A DNA stretch of 64,000 nucleotides from NCBI RefSeq assembly GCF_000143415.4, contig NW_003314266.1, positions 1,411,412 through 1,475,411 on the forward strand, written 5' to 3'. Numbering within the stretch: position 1 is the stretch's first letter; the number at the start of each line of letters is the position of its first letter. The notes beneath the pieces were generated by a model. That model saw nothing but the letters and a program-made list of their open reading frames with translations, had not been told where the DNA came from and did not search any database. Both the position numbers and the translations under genes were made by a program. This document shows positions 22,020-33,064 of this stretch, piece after piece. This stretch comes from Selaginella moellendorffii. Lineage: Eukaryota > Streptophyta > Lycopodiopsida > Selaginellales > Selaginellaceae.

Positions 22020-23450
22020 TCAGTCTCCTCCTCCGGAAGTTCTAGCTTGAAGTTCCTTGATTAGCTTCTCGAGCGCAGCATCCGGTTTGTTCTTGTACTG
22101 GATGAAAACTTCGGCTACGTCAGCAGGAGTAATCTGTACTGCTCCCAGGAGCTCTTCAATCTCCACGAACAGCTCGTGATCGTCGAGCAGGAGGTACGTT
22201 GACGCCAGGACTTTGAAAGCTTGGAAGGAGCAGTACGTCATCAGAATGTGAAAGTCCATGCGGCCAGATCGAAGCAGCGCGGGGTCGAGTTGGTCGATGT
22301 GATTTGTCGTAAAGATGAGAATCCTCTCGTCTCCGATTGACGACCAAAGCCCGTCGGTGAAGTTGAGAACTCCAGAAAGAGTGACCCTGCTTCTCTCCCT
22401 GTCGGCCTTCTCCTTCTTCTTTCTCTGATCGGCACTTGCGGCGAGTTCTTCTTCTGCGGGGCTCTCCACATCTTTCGGTAGCAGTCCACGGTTCTGTAGC
22501 TCCAGCGAGCAGTCTATATCCTCGATCACGATCACCGACTTATTCTTGACGTTCATAAGCAGCCTTCTCAGCTCGGCATTACTCTTCACTTCCGTCAGCT
22601 CCAAATCGTAGACATCGTAGTCGGTGAAGTTTGCTATAGCAGCGATGAGCGAGGACTTCCCGGTCCCAGGCGGGCCATATAGCAAGTAACCCCGCTTCCA
22701 CGCCCTCCCCACTCTGTCGTAGAAGCTCTGTCCAACTTTGAAGGCATTGAGATCATCCATGATCTTCCGCTTGAGACCGTCGTCAATAGCCATGCTCTTG
22801 AAAGTCGCGGGATGCTTGAAAGGGACATACTCCCAGGGCCTCCTTCCATCACTTTGAGCGTTCGTGTAGAGCTTCCTGGCCCTGTTCTGGCGATCCAGCT
22901 CTTTAGCATTCTCGGCAATGTGATCCAAGTAGGCCGGTAGCAAACTTTGTCGATAGCGTCGGTGGAGCGTGAGAGTGAAGTACCGCTTCTCGTCAGACCT
23001 ACTCTGGCCCCAATAAGCTGGAGAACTTCCTTTCGGCTGGAGAGGCTTGACGCGATGCACCCACCAGAACTGGACTCCCTGGAATGTATCGACGATCTGC
23101 TCGTTGGTAGCCGGGCGAAAGCTCGGCTTCACCGCGCCCTTCGCTTTGCTGATGGTGAGCCTTCGCGCGGAAGCGTGCTGATCGGCGGTGATGCTCGCGA
23201 TATGCAGCTTCACCGCATCATAAATCTCATTGCTGTGGTTGTCGTCCAGCTCGTAGACATCCACTCTGATGTAGAAAGACACCCAAAGCAGTAGCTTTCT
23301 GACCCACTCCTGTAGCACGTACCAAATCTCTCGAGGAAGAATCGCTTGCAGGAATGCCAGCAGGCCAAGAATCGATCCCAAGTAAGCGACTTCTGAGCTG
23401 CCCCTCATGATCCCTCTCTTGAGCTCGGACGAGAAGCGCGGGATCCCCAT
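22020..23450 (-). CDS. BCS1-like membrane-anchored AAA-ATPase, 476 aa, single exon
   Basis: One uninterrupted frame encodes an AAA-ATPase-at-membrane (AAA-ASD) protein. A hydrophobic N-terminal segment at residues about 20-37 is the likely membrane anchor. The ASD-like N-terminal domain extends to about residue 200. Walker A GPPGTGKS is at 259-266, Walker B VIVIEDID at 306-313, and the arginine-finger region RSGRMDFHI at 394-402. A lysine/glutamate-rich insertion (about 330-355) between Walker B and VTLSGVLNFTDGLWS is usual for the plant family. Such proteins sit in mitochondrial, ER or plasma membranes; the location here is not decided by sequence. The absence of introns is normal for this family. 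A broken paralogue faces its 3' end. Confidence 0.92.
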   Translation of the reverse strand: MGIPRFSSELKRGIMRGSSEVAYLGSILGLLAFLQAILPREIWYVLQEWVRKLLLWVSFYIRVDVYELDDNHSNEIYDAVKLHIASITADQHASARRLTISKAKGAVKPSFRPATNEQIVDTFQGVQFWWVHRVKPLQPKGSSPAYWGQSRSDEKRYFTLTLHRRYRQSLLPAYLDHIAENAKELDRQNRARKLYTNAQSDGRRPWEYVPFKHPATFKSMAIDDGLKRKIMDDLNAFKVGQSFYDRVGRAWKRGYLLYGPPGTGKSSLIAAIANFTDYDVYDLELTEVKSNAELRRLLMNVKNKSVIVIEDIDCSLELQNRGLLPKDVESPAEEELAASADQRKKKEKADRERSRVTLSGVLNFTDGLWSSIGDERILIFTTNHIDQLDPALLRSGRMDFHILMTYCSFQAFKVLASTYLLLDDHELFVEIEELLGAVQITPADVAEVFIQYKNKPDAALEKLIKELQARTSGGGD

Positions 23451-23652
23451 CGAGCATGAGCAAGGAAGGAAACTGAAAGACGGAAAAGCCCCGTGAAAGT
23501 GACACAGTACGAGTGGAGTACCTAGGCAATTGAAAAGACTCGCGTTTTAGAACCCCAAGAACATAGGTAACATCATAAATGAAATACCAGGCACCACCTA
23601 CCTGGAAAGTCTTGAGCTGAGTGCCTGCCTCCCCTGCAAATTCTCGAAATCC

Positions 23653-24609
23653 TCACCGCGTCACTCCTCCTCGATCCAACTTCTCGTCTTCCTCACTGTC
23701 GTTGCTCTTGTCTTCCTCGGCCGCCACCGGCGCTAGCGACGCGAAGTGCTTGGTGTTCACTTCCTGGACGACGATCTTCCCCGTCCTGGGATACATGGTC
23801 ATGATCCGGAACGTCGACTCGAGCCGGGTGCTCTTCCTGTACTCCTTGGGTAGAAAAGCCAAGTGCCCGGCAAGAGCTACGCAGTAGCCGTTCTTGGCAT
23901 GCGCCACCACCGTGCCTTTGATCCACACCACCACGTCCAGCCGCTGCAAGCTCCTCTTGTAGAACCGGAAGAGCTTCGACCAAGTCATAGCAGTCCCCTC
24001 GGCCTCGCCGACGATGAGCTCGTTGTTGTCGGCTCTCACGTTGAGAATGTAGAACTTGGAGTGGACGTTGGCGGTCTTCCTCATGCTCCGGGGCATGAAC
24101 GCCACGAATCCGGCGATGGAAACCGCGAATCCGCCCCTCACGACGTTGAGAATGCTGCCATCCACCTGTGTTTTCATCTGCCAGGCCTTTTTACACTCGA
24201 GCCATAGCTGCTTCTTCTTGAGCTGCCGGTCCAGCGGCTTCATGGTGAAGTTCTCCGACCACTCCGAGTCCTCGCCCGAGAGGCGATACGGCTTGCTCGG
24301 CCCAACGCCGACGAGCGGCGCCAGCGCGCCCCGGGCCTGATTCCCCTTGGCCGAGATTCTCTGGAAAACTTCCCTGGCGTGAGAGAAGCCCGATCTAGCA
24401 GCGCAGCGCACGTACCATGATAATCTCCTCCAGATTGTCGCGGAGGACGCTCGTCGTTCGAAATTCCCGGCATTGCCCTGGATCGCAAGAAGATGAGCAT
24501 CGGCAGAGCGGCGAATTGCGAAACCTCACACACCTGCATTGGGAGATCGCTTGGGAAGGAGCAGGAGCTCCCGGATCGCGCGAAGCCGCGTCGTCCTCGC
24601 CAGCGCCAT
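23653..24609 (-). CDS. RPS1: Nuclear-encoded mitochondrial ribosomal protein S1, two exons
   Basis: Exon 1 is 24609-24532. A 54-bp intron follows, and exon 2 is 24477-23653. The first residues (MALARTTRLRAIREL, then LLLPKRS) are basic, hydroxylated and free of acidic residues up to the glutamate in REL, as in a mitochondrial presequence. The core contains VDGSILNVVRGGFAVSIAGF and VAFMPRSMRK. These parallel the segment of land-plant mitochondrial rps1 that reads GFILNSVKGGYAVAIAGYIA in Marchantia. A second, diverged S1-like unit follows (WIKGTVVAHAKNGYCVALAG, LAFLPKEYRKS). The C-terminus is acidic. The protein would act in the small subunit of the mitochondrial ribosome. A nuclear location fits reported loss of ribosomal-protein genes from Selaginella mitochondrial DNA (known from the literature, not from this window). 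The donor used, GCAGGT|GTGTGAG, was chosen because it keeps the frame. Confidence 0.75.
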
Positions 24610-24623
24610 CGCCTAAACCCTAG

Positions 24624-25850
24624 CTAACCATAAACCCTAAATTTCGTGACTATGGCTTGGATCACTTCTTCCTTCTGCCGCCCGCACGCTTCGATCGCTG
24701 TGGCGCGCGCGAAATCCTCGAGCCGTGAATTGTCTCGGCCAGGCGCCATGAAATGCAAGGCGGCCTGAAGCGCCAGGAACGATCCTGGCGAGACCTCGCG
24801 GCACGATTCTAGAAATTCTTCCTCTGGAATTTCCCTGTCGAGAGATCTCATATACGCGTGGAAATGCGAGGCTCGCAGCCATCCCCTCTCTCGCCGGCTC
24901 AATCCAGCCAGCGATTTCTCCCAGTTCTCCGTGAATTCCAGTTCTGGGTTCTCGCGCTCCAGCCTTTGCTCGAATTCACATCTCGCGCAGTGGCAGGGGA
25001 ACGGGAGGATCGATCTGCGCTTACGGTAGGGCTGTAACGCGATTGCGCTCCAGTACGCCTCAAGGAGCTCGCTCCCGGATTCCAGATCGCGAGCGGCGTA
25101 CGCGTAGAAGGCATTGCCGATCTTCCGCGATGAGAGATTGGCCTCGCAGCACGAGTGATTCACAAAGCTATGGAAGGGCCAGAGACCAAAGAAGTTCCTC
25201 CCCCAGAAATCATAGCCCTCGTCCCAAGCTGGCATGGCCGAATCCTCGCCTTGATCGAATCCTCCTAGCTCCTCGCCTCGATTGAATCCTCCTCCCAGCT
25301 CGCAAGAGCTCGAATTTGGGGCAAAGACGCCCATGGGCGGCACTTCCATCTCCAGCGAGCGAGCAGCATACATAGAACTCACTTGCGCGGCAGCGCGCGA
25401 GCTCGATTTGCATCGCTCCACGACCCTGCGCAATAGCTTTTCTTTCATCCTCACAAAATCTGGATCAATCTCATCCTCTTGGAATTCCACGACCGCGGTG
25501 TTCACGAAGAGCAAATCGCCAGCGCGGGCATTTGCAGTGAGAAACACACCCCGCCCTCTTCCATCCTCGGTCTTGCGAATTTCCACCGGGCCGAGATACT
25601 CCGCGGCGTCCCTGGGAGGAATCTTATCCAAGTAGTAGTCGGAGAGATCGTGGCTCCCTCGCTCGCTTTGATCCTTGAGGAGCCGAGCGCGATCTAGCAA
25701 TCCGGGAGGAGCTCCGCCGGGATCCTTCTCGATCAGCGCGAGCGCTGCTGTGTATTGATGATCGCTCCACAATGCCGCAGCCCGGGATTCTATCGATGGC
25801 GAAGAAGCCGCGTGGAAGAGCCTGAAAATCCATGGACGCGGCACTGGCAT
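24624..25850 (-). CDS. SET-domain protein with post-SET cysteines, 408 aa
   Basis: The likely start is the ATG at 25850. The frame stays open to 26030, but the upstream part reads through sequence typical of a 5' leader (the TTTAGGGTTTT motif just before the ATG). The N-terminus is helical and TPR-like. The split SET domain begins near residue 86 (LGPVEIRKTEDGRGRGVFLT). After an insertion it resumes with FVNHSCCEAN (NHS core at 231-233) and ELLEAYW (261-267). A cysteine cluster CHCARC (286-291) forms a post-SET zinc site. SET enzymes methylate lysines of histones or other proteins. The conserved NHSC supports S-adenosylmethionine binding, and the catalytic-tyrosine region is YW at 266-267. 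Single exon. Its 5' end faces the 3' end of the ARF gene, in tandem orientation. Confidence 0.85.
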   Translation of the reverse strand: MPVPRPWIFRLFHAASSPSIESRAAALWSDHQYTAALALIEKDPGGAPPGLLDRARLLKDQSERGSHDLSDYYLDKIPPRDAAEYLGPVEIRKTEDGRGRGVFLTANARAGDLLFVNTAVVEFQEDEIDPDFVRMKEKLLRRVVERCKSSSRAAAQVSSMYAARSLEMEVPPMGVFAPNSSSCELGGGFNRGEELGGFDQGEDSAMPAWDEGYDFWGRNFFGLWPFHSFVNHSCCEANLSSRKIGNAFYAYAARDLESGSELLEAYWSAIALQPYRKRRSILPFPCHCARCEFEQRLERENPELEFTENWEKSLAGLSRRERGWLRASHFHAYMRSLDREIPEEEFLESCREVSPGSFLALQAALHFMAPGRDNSRLEDFARATAIEACGRQKEEVIQAIVTKFRVYG

Positions 25851-26034
25851 AGGCAAAACCCTAAATCTCGTGTAACCTCGTGATTGATAGAAAACGTTGT
25901 AAGTAATGAAAGAGAATTCATTTATATCTAAGCAAAGCCACATTTGTAGTCTATATATTTGTAGGTAGTCATGCAATGGACGATGATGAAAGCGCAAAAC
26001 TTCAAATGGATCGACCGGTCCCCACGGCAATCAC

Positions 26035-27002
<968 letters not shown>

Positions 27003-27190
27003 TCAGGCGCCCGGAGAGACTCCCAGCCCAGAAAGAAGAAGCACAAAAACCCTAGGACGCAAATGAGGCAAGGACAGCTCTGTCGTTCGATCACCGAGCC
27101 CTCCCAGCCGTCGGATCTGGGCCCAAAACACGTTTATAGACTCCTGCCGACCGTTAGATTTTTATAAAGCTCGCATGTAGGAAATTCTCT

Positions 27191-29370
27191 CTAGTGCCAT
27201 CCCAGGTACTGGTTGAGAAGCACGACTAAACCAAGCGACAGTGGATAGAGAAGAAACGCTCCAAACGCCATGAAGAGTGGAATCGTCGTGAAAATCCCAC
27301 CCACGCACCCCATCGCCATGGTTGCTAGAGCCATGATCAAAACTTCCGCCGAGAAATCCCACACCAGGCCTCGAGCAGCCACGATCGCCAGGAACAGCCC
27401 CAAGCAAAGCGTGTTATTGAGCACAACGGAGCCATAGAGCTGTGTGAAAGACAAGAACAAAAGCGTAAGTTCAAGCGAGCTTTCTACAGAGATTTCCAGA
27501 GTACCTGAGAGTAAGTTACCGAGATTCCACGCTTCTGCTTCTTCGAAGCAAAAGTGATGGAAGAGATCACCTCGCTGGAGCTCGTCGCGATCGGTGTCAC
27601 CACGAAGGAGACGAAGAAGGCCGGGATGTGAGAGGCCCTGGAGAAATCGTCGATGGTGTCCACCAGAGGAGCAGCAAAGATGCACGCCAGTGCCATCCCT
27701 CCCAGCAAGCACGCCGTGGCTGTCACTAGGATTCCTCCGAGAGTACTCGGCGGTGGTTCTTCCACGACGTCCACTTCTTGTATAGTGGTAGTAACACCAT
27801 TGGGATCTTCGGTATCTTCGGGAGCGTGAACTTCTTCGTCCTCTAAAAGAGCATATAGAGAGGACTGAGCTTCCTGTACGAAGAAAAAATAAATGAAAAG
27901 AATCGCGGACCAACTGTGAAAGTAACGCTACATACCTTTGCAATCTCTGCCCAGTGTCCAGAGGTGGTACGATCCCCCTTAAAGGAACGATGCTTCACAA
28001 ACTCGAGTCCGAGCTTGGAACTGTTGAGCCAGTTTGCCATCCCTTCTTCAAACTCGACCAAGGAAAGCTTGCCGTCCCTCTCGTGATCAAACTCTTCCAT
28101 CCAGATCTTCGCTTCCAGTCCTTCGGGGATATTGCTGTCATGAGTCAGGCCAATGGTTTTTATAAAGTTTTTCAGCTCCCTCTCTGAAAGGAGCCCGTCA
28201 CCGTTCTGGTCGAAGAAATGAAACAGCCTGTACGAAACCAACAACAAACAGTCGTTTTAGTCTAAAAAATGTCAAATACGACAAGCAACGAACCTTCGAA
28301 GGACTTCGTAATTCAGTAACTTCTCCCCGTTCAGCAAAAGATCTCCCCACCGTTTCTGACGAGAATAAATGTGAGCTCGGTGTAGAGCATGAGATCTTCT
28401 GTAGCGATGCCTGTGCCAGTCTACCATTACTTGTTGGATCCATGGAGTCATCACCTATGAAAGGGAAAAACATATCACCACACTGCCGCAGCAAAGTTAC
28501 CTGGTACACGCAGTATGCTACGAAGCCGAGAAAAGCCATGGCGCTGCCAATGATCACAAACACTCTACTCAGCGCAGGCGCCCCGAGAATTTGCGGAAGC
28601 TGGACGACGATGCATGGTAACACACTCAAGACTAATATCCACGCTACGTAAGTTGTCTGTTTCGTCAGAGTGACTCCAGTCTCTGCAAAGTAATCCGAAG
28701 CTAAGCAAAAATAAAATCTGAAAGAGACAAAGAACAGTACCAGTGAGATGGAATCCTTTGGTGAGAGTTTTCTCTCTCGCGTACTTGTGACCATTTATCT
28801 CGTAGAGATCGCAGCGCCCGACGATCAGCGCAGTCCCCCAGAGCATTGTAAGCAGAAGAACAGTAGAACCCGCTAGAACACCCATGCCGATCATCACCTG
28901 GGACTGGGCCGTTTCCTTGTCTCCGAAGATCCCAGAAACTATCAACCAAGAACTATCAAACGACCAAAGAGAAAGAAGCAAGTGGAAGGAAAAGACCTGG
29001 AACTCTTACCGAGAATCACCGCTGCGTCTGGAATGGTACAAATGATTGGGAGGCAAAGGCCACCGACGATCCCCGGGTGCGCGATCTCCAGCAGCAGCTC
29101 GCTGCCATTGAGGAGGAGCTGCGCGGCCTTGACGAACGCGTAGCTGTAGACGATGAGCAAGAAGACGCTGCCTCCCAGCTTTTCGGAGCACGGGAAAATC
29201 CCATAGCTCTCCTGGCACGCCTTGCCCTCGCGGCGGAGGAGAGAAAGAGGATCGGCGGTCTCTACCTGCATTGGACGCTCCGCGGAGGGACGATCATGGG
29301 AGCTCGAAACCCTAGCGAGTTCTTGCGCGCAACAAACCAGCAAAAGCAACACCACAGGCGTCCGCCACAT
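27191..29370 (-). CDS. NCL: EF-hand sodium/calcium exchanger-like cation antiporter (NCL type), 7 exons
   Basis: The start is the ATG at 29370, giving MWRTPVVLLLLVCCAQ, a signal peptide. The frame extends further upstream but that part has no family similarity. Order: signal peptide; first exchanger repeat with YAFVKAAQLLLNGSELLLE, GGLCLPIICTIPDAAVIL and a following exon with several membrane segments; a cytosolic loop with two EF-hands (LFHFFDQNGDGLLSEREL and MEEFDHERDGKLSLVEFEEG); second exchanger repeat with FVVTPIATSSSEVISS and LNNTLCLGLFLAI; final membrane helices ending QYLGWH. The first EF loop has all usual acidic ligands (DQNGDG), and the second reads DHERDGKLSLVE. This architecture matches the Arabidopsis NCX-like protein NCL, a vacuolar or plasma-membrane Na/Ca transporter. 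Exchange direction cannot be inferred here. Confidence 0.9.
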
Positions 29371-29549
29371 TTTCCCTTCCAAATGGCCAACCGAAAGGGC
29401 AAAGACAAGGAAGTCCACGTGCTTTACACGTTGGCAGAGACGTGGCTTGCGTGGCAAGACGGATTTGTGCCACGCAAAGTCAAAAGATTGACAAGTAGGC
29501 ATAGCACAGACACGTGTAACGCTACGTGTACAGGGGTTTTAGGGTTGTT

Positions 29550-30114
29550 ATGGCGGTGAGCAACCGGGTGCTGCGCAATCGGCCCAAGGCGCGCTACATG
29601 AGAGCGTGCAAGCTATATGTAAATGGTCCAGTACTCGCTTCTTCGCTACAGCTCCACTCTCGCTCTTTGTTTCCGGCATTGCAGGCCTCGCGTGGGGAGT
29701 CGATGATCTATCGCTGCGCGGCGCGTTTGAGGAGTTCGGCGACGTGATTGACAGTGAGTTCTTGGCGATTGCACGGCAATGCGGGCTCGATTTCACTGAA
29801 TTCTTCTTGTTTCCAGCGAAAGTCATGACCAATCCAGACACTGGGAGATCAAAGGGCTTTGGATTCGTGACATTCAAGCGGGAGGACGAAGCCAAGGAAG
29901 CGCTGGAATCCATGGACGGGAAGGTACTCTGCGGGCGAGTTCTTCGAATTCTTCGCTGAAATCTTTGATGGATCGTTTCCAGGACTTCGCCGGTCGCAGC
30001 ATTCGCGTCGATTACGCCAAAACACAGAAGGAAATGCAGCAAAACCCGCCGAGCTACCGGAACTTCCTCGACCTCCTCTCGGAGATTCCCAATACGAAGA
30101 GCATTGCGAGCTAA
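29550..30114 (+). CDS. Small RRM RNA-binding protein, 4 exons
   Basis: Exons start at 29550 (MAVSNRVLRNRPKARYM), about 29684, 29818 and 29984; the stop is at 30112-30114. A single RRM spans most of the protein. RNP2 is KLYVNGL, joined across intron 1, and RNP1 is KGFGFVTF. The C-terminal tail is about 25 residues with no glycine-rich domain. The basic, non-acidic N-terminus could be an organelle presequence but is short. Its introns interrupt the RRM at the same places as in the next gene (after VNG/IGG, before the strand preceding RNP1, and before the last strand). The two are tandem paralogues. Introns are 50-80 bp. Confidence 0.85.
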
Positions 30115-30272
30115 AAGAAAAGAAAATTTAGGGTTATTCGGGGTTGATTATTTACTAATAACAAATGTGTGCTTAGTAGTAATCAGGGTTTAAGAGGTAA
30201 ATATCTTAGCTAGGGTTTCTCTAAGCCCTTAAACCCTAGCCCTCGCATTTTCTATTGCGCTGCGCAGCGGCT

Positions 30273-31054
30273 ATGGCGATGTCCTCTTCGATCGGGCGCG
30301 CCCTGAGGAAGGCCGCAAGCGCGCGCACCTTGGCGCCGCAAACGAGCGCCGCCATGGCGGCCGCGAGCGTCTCCGTGCCGGTGATGCAGATTCTCAGCCG
30401 CTCCTATGCTTCCAAGCTTTTCATTGGCGGTAAGCTCACTTTCGGGGATTTCTTCGTTTTGGGTCTAATGGATCGTCCGCAGGCCTTGCTTGGGGCGTTG
30501 ATGATGGAACCTTGAGGACCGCATTTGCGAACTACGGCGAAGTCACGGAAGGTACTCTTAGTGGCTATCTTTGATCTTTTCTTGTTTGCCTAGCATTGGT
30601 TTTCCTTTTTCTTTTCTCTAGCATTGGGCTTGCTCTCTGGCATGGCCTTTTCTTTCTGTGTTCTTGCAATGTCCTCTCTAACAGTGTTCTCTCCGTGCCA
30701 GCGAGAGTTATAATGGATCGTGAGACTGGAAGGTCGAGAGGATTCGGCTTCGTTACCTTTGAGAACGACAACGAAGCGAAAGCAGCAGTCCAAGGAATGG
30801 ACGGCCATGTAAGCTCGAAAAAATCTCTTTTTGGGAGCCTTTTAGGAGCTTGCTAACTTAGTTGTCTTTTCACTTTCCAGGAGCTCGGCGGCCGTAGCAT
30901 TCGCGTCGACTACGCCTCGGACAGGCCATCAGCTCCCAGACAAGACTTCGGGGGCGGCGGTGGCTTTGGCGGTGGCGGCGGTGGCTACGGCGGTGGTGGT
31001 GGTGGCTTCGGTGGCAGTGGTGGTGCCTATGGCGGAGGCAACGAAGTAATGTGA
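30273..31054 (+). CDS. Glycine-rich RNA-binding protein, mitochondrial type, 4 exons
   Basis: The protein starts [20 protein letters not shown]. The first 45 or so residues are rich in Ala/Ser/Arg and lack acids, as in a mitochondrial transit peptide. One RRM follows: RNP2 KLFIGGL and RNP1 RGFGFVTF, with GRSIRVDYA at the end. The C-terminal tail is glycine-rich ([17 protein letters not shown] and related units) and ends NEVM. Splices are at [23 protein letters not shown] and [13 protein letters not shown]. Plant proteins of this kind bind organellar RNA and take part in editing or cold responses; that role is inferred from the family. It lies 158 bp downstream of its paralogue on the same strand. 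Confidence 0.9.
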
Positions 31055-31339
31055 GATCGAGAGAACACACAGGAACTGCCAATGCCTATTTAACATAAGA
31101 AAAAGAAAAGGAGGGCTTTTTGATAGGAGTGTGATAGAAAATTTGAGAACAATGTATTTGACTTCTATAGAGTTTTCGTGGAACATTTCAAAGCAAAGAG
31201 TTCTGGTTGTCTCAAAATCTTTTTTTTAACCATTGCAAAACACCATGGTTGTCTCAAAATCGATTTCTTGGCCACGAGTGTTCCTCCACGACATTTGGAA
31301 GGAACGCAAACGTGGAGAGTGAGTGGGCTTGGCTAGAAC

Positions 31340-32986
31340 TTAACAAGCGCCTACTTCCACCAGGATGAACTGTTCTTCCTCGAGATATTGTAAGTACCAG
31401 GCAAGAGCACCAAACGCAAAGAAGCAAATCCAAAACACCAGCAGCAGGACGTGGTATGGCCCCCGGAGCGTGTGCCTCAGTGACTGCTGGTAGCTGCTCT
31501 TGTGGCGGCTCCGCCCAACCGGTGGCCTCAACTGGAACGGCTTGTCGAGGCAGTGCTGCGTGAGCCTCTTGCCAGGAGCAAGCGGCCCAAACGTTCTCGT
31601 TCGCTTCAAAGGGTTGGGCCTCGCCGGCCTGCTTAGCTCCAGCGATGGCGGAGGTGGGCTTGGTGATCCAGAGGTAGAAGCTGGAGCCGACGATGGTCTC
31701 CTCTGCGAGAGAAAGAGAGAAAATCTAGCGTTAGAACTCGATGAAGAGATATGAAAGCTTTGAGAACTTCTACGTACCCGCTTCGGCAAATCATCAGCCG
31801 TTCTTGGTGGCGAGCAGGAGCACCAGAGCGACCTCATTCCTTTTGTCACCTGGAGACAATGCCAAGCTACACACATGAAAATTCTCAGAGCTTGCCAAAC
31901 CGAAAGTCCGTAGAGTTTATGCTTACCATTCGCAGCCTTCCACGCTCGTGTCTAGACTGCCTCTCTACCAAAAGCGCCTCAGCCATCTTGACATAAAACT
32001 CTTTGGCTTGCTTCTGTAAAACAAAAACCACCAGAAACTCCTGTCATACTTCTATAGCCACTGTGCTTTGCTGTTTTCTCCAGCAAATTTTTTTCTTTCG
32101 TTGGTTTTTTCCTCCTGTCAATGGCTTCCGTCCCTGTCCCTGGCTGGTCCTTTTCTTTTTCCCCCCGAGCCTATGCTAATCCTCTACCACCACCAGATCG
32201 AGATTACTTGTTCTGTGCCAACCTCAAGGAAAAAAACTTGCATCCCGTCGAGTCATCTTCATCCTCGTCTTCGCAAAGGTCCTCCAGATTGCTGGTACTC
32301 GGAGGGAAATCCGGGAACTTCCGCTCGATAAACTCGGGCTCCGAGTCCTGGACTTCCTCCATCATGCCCCTCCACAGCTCCATACTTCTCGTGTCGTTGA
32401 CGATATCCTCGCGAATAGCATCATACGTGCAGTAGTGATTCTCCAGGGAGCACTTCTGCCTTTCAATCTCCTCGTCAAACGAGTTAAACCTCGCAGCATT
32501 CCTCTCGATCAAGTCCGAGCTCAGCAAAAACGGGCCACCGCTACCAATGCCACCATTCTTTGCTTTGTTTCGACGGGTCTTCCAGAGCAAGGGTGGTCGC
32601 TTGAGTGGCTTTCTTGGGGAAACTTTCGCCGGTAGCTGTGGCTTTTCATCTTTGAGAGATGCTGGAGAGACCCCTTCGTACTGCTGAGAACTCTCATCCT
32701 TCGGCCTCGCCTTTGGAAAATCGAACCAAGAAAGAAAGAAACCCGGATCAACCGTCTAGCCTTTGGGAATTCTCTGGTAGCTAAAATCTCAGTGCTTCCT
32801 GCCCCATCTCTATCTAGCCTTTCCCTGGTTTTCGGAGAGAAGAGAGCTTACCCTGGGTGGAAGACCATCCGCCTTGTTCTCGGACAGCCACGAGATGAGA
32901 TCATCGACCCTCATTCTCTGCAAATCCTGGAGCGATTGCGGGTCGTAGCTGGAGGACGAGGACGCCGAAGTGTGATCCGGCGCCAT
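31340..32986 (-). CDS. Unrecognised protein with one C-terminal membrane segment
   Basis: I do not recognise the family. The likely start is the ATG at 32986 (MAPDHTSASSSSSYDPQSL). Exon 1 runs to PPR|GTAAGC. Exon 2, from about 32725 to about 32240, holds a basic stretch (VSPRKPLKRPPLLWKTRR), then FNSFDEEIERQKCSLENHY and an acidic end (EDLCEDEDEDDS). A small exon (32017-31925) reads KQAKEFYVKMAEALLVERQ. A further exon follows at 31857-31780 (GMRSLWCSCSPPRTADDL). The last exon (about 31700-31340) is Pro/Ser/Arg-rich and ends with a hydrophobic segment (HVLLLVFWICFFAFGALAW) and YLQYLEEEQFILVEVGAC. The exon 2-exon 3 splice could not be placed in frame by eye. Splice signals and 5' gene structure support a real gene. 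Confidence 0.65.
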
Positions 32987-33064
32987 TCAGAAGCCCTAGC
33001 GCAACTCGACCGCCATTCCCGGAGCACGGGAAAGAATTCGAAAAGTTGCGCCTGTTGATGACGT

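Noticed and set aside
29077-29559. 160-codon plus-strand frame opposite exon 1 of the cation exchanger
   Set aside because: Antisense to a clearly conserved membrane-protein exon; no domain of its own.
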